Origin: Rhodobacterales bacterium 52_120_T64
GTDB taxonomy: Bacteria > Pseudomonadota > Alphaproteobacteria > Rhodobacterales > Rhodobacteraceae
NCBI GenBank assembly: GCA_002162875.1
Contig: MABA01000024.1
Span: 124,001 to 188,000, forward strand
Length of the DNA stretch: 64,000 nt
Direction: 5' to 3'
Shown here piece by piece: positions 43,701-51,955 of the stretch. Made by a program: the position numbers and the translations under genes. Position 1 is the stretch's first letter, and each line of letters opens with the position of its first letter. The notes under the pieces were generated by a model. It had not been told where the DNA came from, did no database searches, and worked only from the letters and a program-made list of their open reading frames with translations.

Positions 43701-45889
43701 TAGTGCTCGACATACTTGGCTCTGAGAATGCTTCTGTCGCAGTTCTAACCGTAGCCGTAGATGTGTTGCTATCGACCGATCAGACGACCTTTGCGGATAT
43801 CATGCCCTTTCTTGCTAGTCCTGAACTGGTAGCAATGGACCGCTTCAGGCCGAGGATTCAAGACCCGGGTGATTTCGATTTATTCGGCTTGTCGTCAACG
43901 CATCAAGAGCCTGCGGGTGAGGTTTCCAAATCCTACCTGAAAGGGAAGGCATCAAGGCAGACTTGCCTTGAAAATGTTATTACCCAATTTATATCTCGTG
44001 CCGGAAAAGAGATGTGTGAAGCCCTCACGCAAAGATTGCAGGCTGCGTCCGACCGCTTGGGGCAGCCTGAGTTGGGCATAGACTATGCTGACCCCAGGCT
44101 CATGGCGATGTACCTTCGCTGTCAGCTCGATTTGCAGAACTATGAAGAAACAGAGATTCTCAACGAGAAAGGTGAGCCGGTGGAGATGATGGTGTTCAAA
44201 GCACCGCCGGAGTTGTCTTACTTTACCGCCCCGCTAGATCAATTGCTTAAAAAGTCTAATCAAAGAATAGAAGAAAATCAGATTGAATTGAATGCAGGCT
44301 CAGCCGTCGAGGATCCATCCAAAGGAAATCCCGAATTTGCGGCTAAAGCGGCTAGTCTTGCCATGCTGAAAAAATCGGATGACAAGCAGTCGCTTGATTT
44401 CATTGCTGCGGCCGCTGTGCTCGTTTTACGCGATGGAGATGCTGAGCTGAACATCATGCATGGCGATTGGGCTGTAGCAAAACTTTCCGAGTTTGGCACG
44501 CAAGATGGTGACTATCACGATGGAGCATTTTCATTTCTGCGCTATAATCGGGCCGCACTAGCATTGAACGGCTTGAGTTGTGCATTAACGACACCGTTGA
44601 GCGATGAACTGCTTCGCTCAATTCTTGCCACAGTAGCAAAGCACCCGAGAGCAATTGCACCAGGGCTCCGAAACTCACTCGAAAAACTCACAACGGCTGA
44701 CCCAAAGATATTGAAATCGATAGTGCGAGTTGCCATTGCGGGGTGCATCTATCCTTGGAGACACTGGCGCGATGAAACTGAATACGAAGCCAGAAAAACC
44801 CGCTCCACAGCGAGAATAGGTAAAACGATAGATGCCGAAATCAATTGGGTACTGAATGGCGAGAAAGAGCCCGGTTGGCCGGAGCTTCCACCCACTGAAC
44901 CAAAGATCCGACGAGGGATTCGCATTGGAGGGAAATCTACGCTTCCGATTGATGAGCTTGAAATCACAAACGTTGACGAGGTCATTCCGAACCCAGATCA
45001 TCTTATTTTTGATGATAGCTCTGTTGCACGTATTGTCATGGCAACAACGCTAGCCGCCCGGCCTGACTGGCTTCTTGAAATTCTTGATGTTTTTTGGCCT
45101 TTCACTCAGATAAAGAATGGCACGGAGACCGATGGCGAACGGGTTGATCCGCCTCAAGAGTGGAACGACTGCTATTATGCCTTGTTAGCCGAAGCGCCGA
45201 TCGTGTTGGCGAAACAAGATGCCCATTGGTTGGTGAAAGAGAGGCTTATTGCGCTTCCAGATGAAGGATTCATTAGCGCTGTGTCGCCGTTTCTGCAACA
45301 TTTGGATGACATGACATTTGGCGATGCAACCATTTCCGTTGAATTAGCGGTCGAATATCGGGCAGCGGTTGCTGAACGATTGATTGCGACTACCGACTGG
45401 CGTTATCTGGTAGGAGATACATCAGACAGGATGTCAGTTAATTTTCGCCCTGCGATCTCGAGTTTGTTCTATAATAGCGCATCTGCTTATCAACCTCTAA
45501 CATCTCGCCTTCTCGAACCTGGAGTTCGGCGATTAGACCCCGCAATTCCATTGTTAGTGAAGTGTATTTCTAGTGCTCCATCATATGCCGTTGCCGTGTT
45601 CATAATGAATTTGGTGGAGGTCAAATTCATGCCAAGTCACAAGCCGATGGTTCTGGCTTTGGCTACTTCATGTTTGAAAAATGGTATTGTGGACCGGGAA
45701 TTTTGGATTAGCACCGGGATGGGCGCAAAAGTTTGCTCGTATTTTGATAAACTTCTGAGCACGATTTCAGATCGTGAGAGTGTTGCGTTGCTAGGTCAAG
45801 AGCTGGATGACATAGTCAACCAACTCATTTTGATAGGCGTACCTGAAGCGCAACGACTACATGACGCGTTAACAGCACGCAGTTCATGA
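40760..45889 (+). CDS. Large STAND-type NTPase with N-terminal nuclease-like domain
   Basis: This is a protein of about 1,709 residues. The N-terminal part has DDVIVTA and, 17 residues on, LEIQAKRSITF. The D ... Q-x-K pattern fits PD-(D/E)xK nuclease domains of the Cap4/DUF4297 kind. A P-loop ATPase follows, with Walker A GGSGVGKSAIMKRY near residue 327 and Walker B IICIDNLDFF. The remaining 1,100 or so residues are helical and repeat-like without a named domain, as in Avs sensors. TTG at 40760 is preceded by GAGGAG at 7 bases, so it is preferred over ATG at 40667. I infer an antiphage STAND sensor-nuclease. Confidence 0.75.
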   Translation: MDKETKNGVPPAAAGPAGAEFEVKVGSSYLLSMLADAPARGLPGSTIEKVSFQQGDDGFPMDDVIVTARSSSGEIATLEIQAKRSITFAPKDAVFKKVMSQVVDSVKKEGFWKRDAQLAIATHQASRQITGPYQEVLSWARETDTEKSFFARLRRKGTASPAMKSFVSTFRNHLSTYGAKHEDIDVWRLLKRFQILIFDFSKESGAEDYWAIDRAKGLLVEKERDRASSLWSSIITIGLATDTVAGVCNRAQLLKKLSTEGFELEARWGARAALSNLAEASGFAMDDVSGSIKRISIPRHDRLEAVHTSLSKGRYLEIQGGSGVGKSAIMKRYISQMGNSRSVVFLSPNRTTAGGWQELRHKLEFCGNAKEFLTEVSASGSSIICIDNLDFFSERERVTVKDLVRAAKDVPGVQIIATSRTRLEYDEPNWLPADILDELGHAPVVTIGELSDQEVNELTAEDPKLAALLKEDHPAERVARNLFRLSRLALLQHDDSRLHTEVDLVKIWWKTGDGRDDDSRRDRQRLLTSMAQHYTQSIGLFSSAEYSTSAIQQLVGSETLLDHGNDQVSFKHDVLREWAVASLYDFQRNALETIDLGNSGSQSLLRSYELQTQMMLESGDKPGWVERIKKLSQSDVHRSWQRVTLLAIVHSEASSQLLKDMTAELLADEANIAQQLVALVIASESQSLQEAFSEFDGKLSIIPAGVVAPKNLSWGRLVVWLLTLEQIPNQLIPVAVDLMRNWMIVFVGGAPFGEAILTRFYDFLIRIENAKYCRSFQDQFESFDGQLSSAQMRNLEENLRIQLCMFADKAPALAVEYLTSISGRNVPDHIVSKILKISGTLAKAAPKELSDLTRNALIADQSSGKRHREDYDQGLSDMDSKFMPASPVQGPFFELLTHCPEEGVRLVNELVNHVVDFQIDKRSADEDTIVVPFDAGERSFRYSQSFQWSRHSDCYSVTSALMALEAWGHRRIENGDKPSQVVLDILGSENASVAVLTVAVDVLLSTDQTTFADIMPFLASPELVAMDRFRPRIQDPGDFDLFGLSSTHQEPAGEVSKSYLKGKASRQTCLENVITQFISRAGKEMCEALTQRLQAASDRLGQPELGIDYADPRLMAMYLRCQLDLQNYEETEILNEKGEPVEMMVFKAPPELSYFTAPLDQLLKKSNQRIEENQIELNAGSAVEDPSKGNPEFAAKAASLAMLKKSDDKQSLDFIAAAAVLVLRDGDAELNIMHGDWAVAKLSEFGTQDGDYHDGAFSFLRYNRAALALNGLSCALTTPLSDELLRSILATVAKHPRAIAPGLRNSLEKLTTADPKILKSIVRVAIAGCIYPWRHWRDETEYEARKTRSTARIGKTIDAEINWVLNGEKEPGWPELPPTEPKIRRGIRIGGKSTLPIDELEITNVDEVIPNPDHLIFDDSSVARIVMATTLAARPDWLLEILDVFWPFTQIKNGTETDGERVDPPQEWNDCYYALLAEAPIVLAKQDAHWLVKERLIALPDEGFISAVSPFLQHLDDMTFGDATISVELAVEYRAAVAERLIATTDWRYLVGDTSDRMSVNFRPAISSLFYNSASAYQPLTSRLLEPGVRRLDPAIPLLVKCISSAPSYAVAVFIMNLVEVKFMPSHKPMVLALATSCLKNGIVDREFWISTGMGAKVCSYFDKLLSTISDRESVALLGQELDDIVNQLILIGVPEAQRLHDALTARSS

Positions 45890-45983
45890 GCGCCTGAAAG
45901 GCAATTTGATCATTGTAATGATTTCTAAAGCATCGTGTAAATGGCCCCTGTCAGCTCTTATGGCTCTGATATGGTTATCCGGG

Positions 45984-47831
45984 CTAACCGCCTGCGTCAC
46001 CGTCCAAACAACTCAGCGCCGCTAAATCAATTTGATATAGGCGTTTTGAACCCGATTCACTTGGAACCCGAAATATCTTGGTAGGATTGCCAGCATGGGG
46101 AACAAATACACCTTCACTAATCAAGCCGGCAATTACAGACTTGGCATCCAGACCTTGCAGGATTTCTTTTAGCGGTGAGGAAAGGAAATAATAGGTTTGC
46201 CTCTCGGATTTCGTGCCCTCATTCTCGAGCTTCACATATCCATAGCGGTTAGTAACAATTATCCGCCGTGGGTCACGATCCCAACTTGAAAACCGGCTGG
46301 CCCCATGCACCTCAATCGCCTCCGAGATCCGCATGCGAGCTTCAGAAACCTCGCTAGAACCAATGCCACCACGTTCGCGCAACCAGTCATTAAAGCAACC
46401 CAGTGCAGCTCTCGTGGCCTCACCATCTGACCAACCGGTAATGCCACGTGCGGTTGCCAGTTCCCCGGCCGCAGCCACAAGGGCGAAACGATCTGCCACT
46501 CGGATCACCTGCCCATCAGCGCCGGTAGGGAATTGATTTTCCATGAACAAGCGGCGTTTCTTGGCGATCTCATCACGGATCATTTCGGCGTTGGTTGCGA
46601 GCACCTTCACCCAGGCCCGCGAAGCCGTGCCATAGAACTTGCCGACGGCCTTTTTGAACTCTTGCGCAAATGTTGACGGATCGTCCGCGCCGTGGATATT
46701 CTCGAATATACCCATGCCCGCGCCGGCATCGGCCCGAAGGTCAATTACGCGCACCCCCATGCCGGCCGCCATACGCCCGCCGCCTTCCTTGATTTTGTCG
46801 GCGAGGCCAATTTCACCGGTTGATAGAAACAACACCCGCCACTCAAGAACCTTGCGCGCCTGGCCTTCGCGCCCGGCGCGAGCCTTGCCCTTACCGTTTG
46901 CGAGCATATAGGCAGCGTTTCCGGCCGCTTTCGCATCCACCAGTGCCAATTCGTCCAGGCAAAGCAGAGCATCGCAAGAAAGAGCGGCGATACTTTCCAG
47001 CGCATTGTCGGTTGCCCGCCATTGGCGCGGATAGCCGCGCATTCCACCACCGCCCCATACGCTTCCCGCAACACCTAGCGCTGTTGATTTTCCTGAACTT
47101 GAAGCCCCGCGAAAGTGAAAGCCGCCGCCTTCGTCTCCGGTCATCGCAAGAATTGGCGCAGCAAGCCCGGTACAGATTGCCAGTACCAGGCGGGAATTGC
47201 CCACAGCCCGCGCGGCAATTTCGGATTGCCATTCCTTTAGAGTACCTGCCACGTTGAAAGCATGATCTTGCCGCTCCGTACTTTGCAGGATCACCTGTTC
47301 CGTTTCGTCATCCGCTCCTATGGTTTCATCGGGGAAAACGAAAGTCTTTCCATGCCAACCAATGTTAGATACGCAGCGGGCGCGCTGAGCCGGCTCGGCA
47401 GAAATAAGATATTCCAGTAACCAATTTCGTGAATTTCGCCCAGGCATCAGCTCAAACCCAAAACGTAGCAGCTCAGACCGCAAGCCTTCCCCTGATCCGG
47501 CTGTAAGCGCTAACGGCATTGGCCACAGGTGGCGAATGCCATCTCTATCAACAATTTCCAGTAACCGGCCCCAATCTTCGCCATCCTGATTGCGGGTTAA
47601 AGCTACAACGTGCAATTCAGATCCAAACCGTTCAGATTTCTTAACAATAGAACCGTCAGATCCCTCATATTCCACGCGGCGATATACGCCGGATTCATCC
47701 ACCTTGAAGGGGAAGTTTCTGGGTTGTTTGCGTTGGGCCTTCCCGTTCCGCCCAGCGGTTGATTTTTTCTTGGCGTTAGCGGATTTTACCGCGCCCTCTA
47801 CCAGCTCATTTATGCTATTTTCGCCGCTCAT
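45984..47831 (-). CDS. DUF927 domain ATPase (element replication)
   Basis: This 615-residue protein has a basic N-terminus (KSANAKKKSTAGRNGKAQRKQPR). The DUF927 ATPase core follows, with Walker A FRGASSSGKSTALGVAGSVWGG and Walker B CDALLCLDELALVDAKAAGN, and VLFLSTGEIGL as sensor. DUF927 proteins accompany primases in plasmids, prophages and satellites and act as helicase-like replication proteins. The start overlaps the primase stop as ATGA, showing coupling. Confidence 0.88.
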   Translation of the reverse strand: MSGENSINELVEGAVKSANAKKKSTAGRNGKAQRKQPRNFPFKVDESGVYRRVEYEGSDGSIVKKSERFGSELHVVALTRNQDGEDWGRLLEIVDRDGIRHLWPMPLALTAGSGEGLRSELLRFGFELMPGRNSRNWLLEYLISAEPAQRARCVSNIGWHGKTFVFPDETIGADDETEQVILQSTERQDHAFNVAGTLKEWQSEIAARAVGNSRLVLAICTGLAAPILAMTGDEGGGFHFRGASSSGKSTALGVAGSVWGGGGMRGYPRQWRATDNALESIAALSCDALLCLDELALVDAKAAGNAAYMLANGKGKARAGREGQARKVLEWRVLFLSTGEIGLADKIKEGGGRMAAGMGVRVIDLRADAGAGMGIFENIHGADDPSTFAQEFKKAVGKFYGTASRAWVKVLATNAEMIRDEIAKKRRLFMENQFPTGADGQVIRVADRFALVAAAGELATARGITGWSDGEATRAALGCFNDWLRERGGIGSSEVSEARMRISEAIEVHGASRFSSWDRDPRRIIVTNRYGYVKLENEGTKSERQTYYFLSSPLKEILQGLDAKSVIAGLISEGVFVPHAGNPTKIFRVPSESGSKRLYQIDLAALSCLDGDAGG

Positions 47832-48730
47832 TGCCGACCCCTTAGAACATCGTTGAAATCATTGCCGGCTTCGGCCGGGTGGATGATCGACACTGCGCGA
47901 CCGTCAGCCTGTAAACGCCCCGCCATGATCTCGGCAGCGGAAAGCCCGGCTTCATCATTGTCCGCACAAAGGATCACCACGCCGGCCACGGGTGGCGGGG
48001 GTAAGATCAACCCTTTCATGCCGCTTGTGCTTAAAGTGGCCCACACGGTCAGGCGCGAGGCCCGTGCCACTGACAGGGCCGTCTCTATCCCCTCCGCCAA
48101 TGCAATCACCGGCGCATCCGGGCCGAAACGAACAGATCCCCCGGAGGAAGGCCCTAGCATCATCTTTGCTGGTGTCACATCGGCCTTACCGGATCCGTCC
48201 GGCTTTAAATACGTACGATGAATACCCAGCGGCTCGCCCTTTGGCCCGCGAATTTGTGCGAGTATAGCCGGCAGTTTCTGGCCGCTCGATGAGTGCAACG
48301 TTTCCGGGTGGAAACGCAGCGTGTTCTTCATTTTGTTAAAGCGCAGCCCCGCAATTCCGCGCACCTCGCATAAGTACCGCTCCGCAGCCGTTCCTTCGCA
48401 GGATGTGCCCGCCCTGAAAATATCATGTGATACCTTTAGGCGGTGGGCTTGCCGGCGCAGATCCTCGGCCTTTTGCCGCTTCAACTCCGTAGGGTCGGGC
48501 GGTTTGGCATTATGTCCGCGCCCTGAAATAATTCCACGGCGTTGAAGTTCGCCCATTACTGAGCGCCCATCACAACCAGCATGGCATTTGACGAGCAACC
48601 GGCCGTCAGATCCATTGGAGACAGATAGGGCAGGGGTTTTAGTGTTATCATGGGCGGGACAAAGACAAATCCAGCCACGCCCGCTCTTGTGCCCGTTCAA
48701 GGCGCGAGCAACCTGTTCAGCTTCAGTCAT
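47828..48730 (-). CDS. Toprim-domain primase with CHC2-like zinc finger
   Basis: This 300-residue protein has an N-terminal zinc finger (RGWICLCPAHDNTKTPALSV ... LLVKCHAGCD) and a C-terminal Toprim domain. The latter has IALAEGIETALSVARAS (catalytic Glu), VVILCADNDEAGLSAAEIM (DxD) and AGNDFNDVLRG. It would prime DNA synthesis for element replication together with the DUF927 ATPase it overlaps. The ATG at 48730 lies 4 bases after the upstream stop; a GTG at 48790 would overlap that gene. Confidence 0.9.
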   Translation of the reverse strand: MTEAEQVARALNGHKSGRGWICLCPAHDNTKTPALSVSNGSDGRLLVKCHAGCDGRSVMGELQRRGIISGRGHNAKPPDPTELKRQKAEDLRRQAHRLKVSHDIFRAGTSCEGTAAERYLCEVRGIAGLRFNKMKNTLRFHPETLHSSSGQKLPAILAQIRGPKGEPLGIHRTYLKPDGSGKADVTPAKMMLGPSSGGSVRFGPDAPVIALAEGIETALSVARASRLTVWATLSTSGMKGLILPPPPVAGVVILCADNDEAGLSAAEIMAGRLQADGRAVSIIHPAEAGNDFNDVLRGRQ

Positions 48731-48734
48731 TGAT

Positions 48735-49019
48735 CTACTCGCTACTATTTTTTTCAGAGGCGGCGGGCTGGATTGTTCCAAAGCGGTCACGCAGCGAGCG
48801 GATAACCCCGAATAGAACTATTGAGCCGGCACACATCACACTACCGGATGTTTGTGCCCTGAGCAGAGGATCTCGACTATCGGTTGCACGAGAAAGCATA
48901 AGGTCCAGATCCACAATGCTGCGCTCGATGGCTGCTATTACCCCCTCGAGTTCGGTGGCGAACTGATCAATTTCGCGGCGATCAATATCCGTGAAGCTGT
49001 TAGCATTTTGATTGTTCAT
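48735..49019 (-). CDS. Small hypothetical element protein
   Basis: This 94-residue protein has a helical, acidic N-terminal half (DIDRREIDQFATELEGVIAAIERSIVDLDLMLSRA) and a hydrophobic patch (SGSVMCAGSIVLFGVIRSL) that could be a membrane helix. No family is recognised. It lies between the AlpA-like and primase genes with gaps of 2 and 4 bases, so it belongs to the same operon. Confidence 0.65.
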   Translation of the reverse strand: MNNQNANSFTDIDRREIDQFATELEGVIAAIERSIVDLDLMLSRATDSRDPLLRAQTSGSVMCAGSIVLFGVIRSLRDRFGTIQPAASEKNSSE

Positions 49020-49021
49020 TT

Positions 49022-49237
49022 TTACGCCCTCACATCAGAAGTTGAGTTGACGCGTTGAGCCTCGATCCATTCGCGCAGATCTGCTACGCGGTAACGAACG
49101 GAAGATCCAATTTTGTGATAACTTGGCCCATTGCCACGCACAGCGGCAATTTCAAGAAATCGGCGGGAAATACCAAAATTCAGTTCTACTTGTGGCCGTG
49201 AAAGCAGAAGGTCATCGGGAAGAGTGTTTTGTTGCAT
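49022..49237 (-). CDS. AlpA-like HTH protein (possible excisionase)
   Basis: This is a 71-residue MerR-like winged helix. LLLSRPQVELNFGISRRFLEIAAVRGNGPSYHKIGSSVRYRVADLREWIEAQR carries the S-R-x-x-V/x-F-G-x-S and G-x-x-V-R-Y-R-x-x-D-x-x-x-W pattern of AlpA/excisionase-type regulators. These proteins drive excision or activate element genes. GGAGCG precedes the ATG at 49237. It heads the operon leading to primase and DUF927. Confidence 0.88.
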   Translation of the reverse strand: MQQNTLPDDLLLSRPQVELNFGISRRFLEIAAVRGNGPSYHKIGSSVRYRVADLREWIEAQRVNSTSDVRA

Positions 49238-49418
49238 AGTGTTGCGCTCCGTTACGGTTTGAATGTGGGAGCACAATTGTTCAGCAAGTTTGTTTTGTCT
49301 TGGGAGGAAAATGGATAAAAGTTGGTGGAAAATATTACGCGAAAATAGGCCAGACAATCTGGGAAATTAAAAGTTCGCGTAACACTTTGATGTTCCGAAT
49401 TAAAAGTTGGAGAATATT

Positions 49419-50000
49419 TTAATACTCTACATTTCGGAGCTCAACACCGATCAGCTTTCTAATCCGATCTTGTATCGAATCGTAATCACTGCCGAAAAGA
49501 CAAGAGGCGCTTTCATCGATGCGAATTTGCCATCCATATGCATCCAACAATTTTCTAGCGGCCGCGCGCGCGCTTTTTACTTTGCCGGCTAAATACATCT
49601 CAACACCTTCCTCTACAAATGGCCGGTCATACACTTCATAGCTAGGCCGCCCTGGGCGGCGCTTGGCAGTTTTTTTAAATGAAAGATAGCTAATCGGTTT
49701 CATTGAAATGATAGGAATGCAAGGAGTGGGAATCGTTGCGCCCTGCATCGCTTTTCCAAGATTTGCTGCAGTATTCAAATGATCCTTCAGGCCGGGCCCC
49801 ATAGCTTCGCTCATTCGCTTCGCACGCTCTGATTGGGCGGATAGTCTATCCTGGAAGGAGACTATACTTTCTGGCGAAAAGCCCAGGCCATCCGCGAGCT
49901 CTAGATTTTCAAATGCCCGGGAGGCTTTGGCATTTACCCCCTCAATCGACTTAATGAAATTATCTGGAATCGAAATTTTGTACTCTTTAACTGCTAACAT
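49419..50000 (-). CDS. Hypothetical element protein with AT-hook-like motif
   Basis: This 193-residue protein is helical at both ends. In the middle it has a basic segment KKTAKRRPGRPSYEVYD whose R-R-P-G-R-P-S resembles an AT-hook for minor-groove binding. The C-terminal part (VEEGVEMYLAGKVKSARAAARKLLDAYGW) looks like a helix-turn-helix. I recognise no family. It lies between the AlpA-like gene and the integrase, in a place where recombination or regulatory accessory proteins are common. Confidence 0.6.
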   Translation of the reverse strand: MLAVKEYKISIPDNFIKSIEGVNAKASRAFENLELADGLGFSPESIVSFQDRLSAQSERAKRMSEAMGPGLKDHLNTAANLGKAMQGATIPTPCIPIISMKPISYLSFKKTAKRRPGRPSYEVYDRPFVEEGVEMYLAGKVKSARAAARKLLDAYGWQIRIDESASCLFGSDYDSIQDRIRKLIGVELRNVEY

Positions 50001-50498
50001 ACTCGTACCCTACACAAGTGCTCACACATAATCAGAGCGCGGCAATCCGGTGCGAGTTCTCGGACGTTCGGGATCAGCCTAGCCGTGCGATTTCACGTTA
50101 GCCATTGGCATAACCAGTAGACAACGAATTATTATAAGAAAATGTTAAGTATGCGGACGAAACACAACATGTTGATTTTAATAATCCGCACAAAGCGGCC
50201 ATTTAGAGGTGTTTTTTTGCAAATGTTTCAAACACGCATTCGGGGCTTGGCTTGCGTCGAATTGCATGGGCTACATCTGGATAGCGCATAGCCTTGTCCG
50301 CCGTTACAAAAATAAATTGCGTGTAACATGTAACGCCAACTTTTGTAATGATATTATTGTTTATAATCAACATCTTGTCCGACATGTTACAAAGTTACAA
50401 ATGTTACACGTTTTTTGAGCAGGGTAGGTAATGTAAAACCACAAATTGTAAACCGAAATACACAACATGTAGTATGTTCGTCGATCCCGTTAACTCAC
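50001..50498. other. Gap between the AT-hook-like gene and the integrase
   Basis: These 498 bases hold no convincing gene. The second cluster of TGTTACA/TGTAACA heptamers lies at 50302-50408, in AT-rich DNA. The stretch could include an element origin of replication, but no origin-type structure is proven. Confidence 0.6.
50302..50408. repeat. Right cluster of TGTTACA/TGTAACA heptamers
   Basis: TGTAACA (50322-50328) and TGTTACA (50385-50391 and 50402-50408) are exact. CGTTACA (50302), TGTAACG (50329) and AGTTACA (50393) are one base off. The cluster resembles the one at 36328-36434 in size, composition and mixed orientation. Confidence 0.6.
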
Positions 50499-51770
50499 CT
50501 ATTTACGGTGCAGTTTTACTATTTCCGCGCCATCTTCATTGCCCTTCATTGCGTTAGAAATCCGGTTGCCAACCTGTTCGGCCGCCGCCCGGATCGGATC
50601 ATCAGCAAGGTGCGCATATCGGGCGGTTGTCTTTACGTCCCGATGCCCCAGCAACGCGCCGATCATCGGCAACGACATGCCGCCGGCAATTGCCGCCGAT
50701 GCGAACGAGTGGCGCAGGTCATGGAGCCTGACGCCCTCTAGGTCGGCCGCTGTGCGAATGAGCGCCCACGGGTCTTTGATGTTCGTTAAAGGTTTTGCCG
50801 GGTCGCCAGCGCCGTGCCCGCCGCGAATAACGAAGCCCTTGCCGTTTTCCGGTTGTTCCAAACCCTGCAATACCTCTCGCGCGGCCGGTGGCAGATGAAT
50901 GAACTTTTTGCCGGTCTTAGAATCTGGCAGTTCAGCCCGTTGGGCTTGCCAATTGATATACTCCCAGCGAAGGCCAAGGATCTCCCCGACTCGTGCCCCG
51001 GTGAATACGAGCAAGCGGATAGCGTTGACCGCCTGCAGGTTCACAGAAACCGGTTGCACGTTGCCGCGCTTGCGTTTGGTAGTCAGCTCCCCGCGCTCGG
51101 CCCGTGCCAGGACGTCGCCCAGCGTCGCAAATTCCTTTTCCGATAGAAATCGTTCGCGCGCCTTTTCTTCAAACCGCTGCACCCGCAGGCAAGGGCTAGA
51201 TCCATCGGGGCGCAACCCCCAAATTTCGGCCAGCGAAAACGCCTTAGATAACAACGCAAGCGTACGGTTGGCCTGATAAGGTGTGGATGCAAGCGAGCCG
51301 TGAAACTTGGATATATCCGCACGGGATACGTCCCGTACTTTCAAGCGCCCTAGCGCTGGGCGGATGTGGTTTTCAATCGTGTGTTTAACGTTCCTAACTG
51401 TGCTGGGTTTGTTGTTCCGCTCAGAGTGTTCAATAATGTATCTGTCCATCAAGTCCGAGACGGTGGGAGCGTTGCGTCGATTGTTCCTATCGGAAGCGGG
51501 GTCGCCGCCGGCCGCAACCTCAGCCGCCCATTGCCGTGCAATCTCGCGGGCCTGATCAGGTGTTATCGTGCCATGAACACCAATGACCGGTTCGCGACTG
51601 CGGCCAGACCTGCCGCCGTTGGCCCGATAGCGAAACACATAGGATTTCCGCCCAGTAGGACTGATCCGAATTCCAAAGCCTGCAAGCTCGGTATCCCAAG
51701 CTACGAAGCGGGCATCCAAAGGCTTGAGCGCATCGACTGCCCGTTTGGTAATTTTCAAGCTTTTTCGCAT
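50499..51770 (-). CDS. int: Tyrosine-type site-specific integrase
   Basis: This 423-residue recombinase has an N-terminal arm-binding domain of the DUF4102 kind (KITKRAVDALKPLDARFVAWDTELAGFGIRISPTGRKSYVFRYR) and a SAM-like core-binding domain (about residues 110-200). The catalytic domain holds Arg in LVFTGARVGEILGLRW, His-x-x-Arg in LHDLRHSFASAAIA, GH in LLGHRDVKTT, and the Tyr in TTARYAHL. All catalytic residues are present. AGGAA precedes the ATG. It lies 186 bases from attR and presumably drives integration at tRNA-Arg. Confidence 0.95.
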   Translation of the reverse strand: MRKSLKITKRAVDALKPLDARFVAWDTELAGFGIRISPTGRKSYVFRYRANGGRSGRSREPVIGVHGTITPDQAREIARQWAAEVAAGGDPASDRNNRRNAPTVSDLMDRYIIEHSERNNKPSTVRNVKHTIENHIRPALGRLKVRDVSRADISKFHGSLASTPYQANRTLALLSKAFSLAEIWGLRPDGSSPCLRVQRFEEKARERFLSEKEFATLGDVLARAERGELTTKRKRGNVQPVSVNLQAVNAIRLLVFTGARVGEILGLRWEYINWQAQRAELPDSKTGKKFIHLPPAAREVLQGLEQPENGKGFVIRGGHGAGDPAKPLTNIKDPWALIRTAADLEGVRLHDLRHSFASAAIAGGMSLPMIGALLGHRDVKTTARYAHLADDPIRAAAEQVGNRISNAMKGNEDGAEIVKLHRK

Positions 51771-51787
51771 TTCCTAGACCTCCATTT

Positions 51788-51840
51788 TGGCGAGCACATG
51801 GCGAGCACCGTTTTCCATTTGGCGAGCACATGGCGAGCAC
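51788..51840 (+). repeat. Right arm-type repeats TGGCGAGCAC x4
   Basis: TGGCGAGCAC occurs at 51788, 51799, 51820 and 51831 as two doublets offset by 32 bp, all in the same orientation as the left doublet. They lie between the integrase start and attR. Confidence 0.8.
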
Positions 51841-51955
51841 GGGAGGCGCAACCCTACGCAACTCCATGCAAGAGTATATGTCTATTTACCTATGTATAAC
51901 AAGAGACTATGCATGCTGACGCAACTCTGTGAAACTTGGAGAAATGACAAACCGC

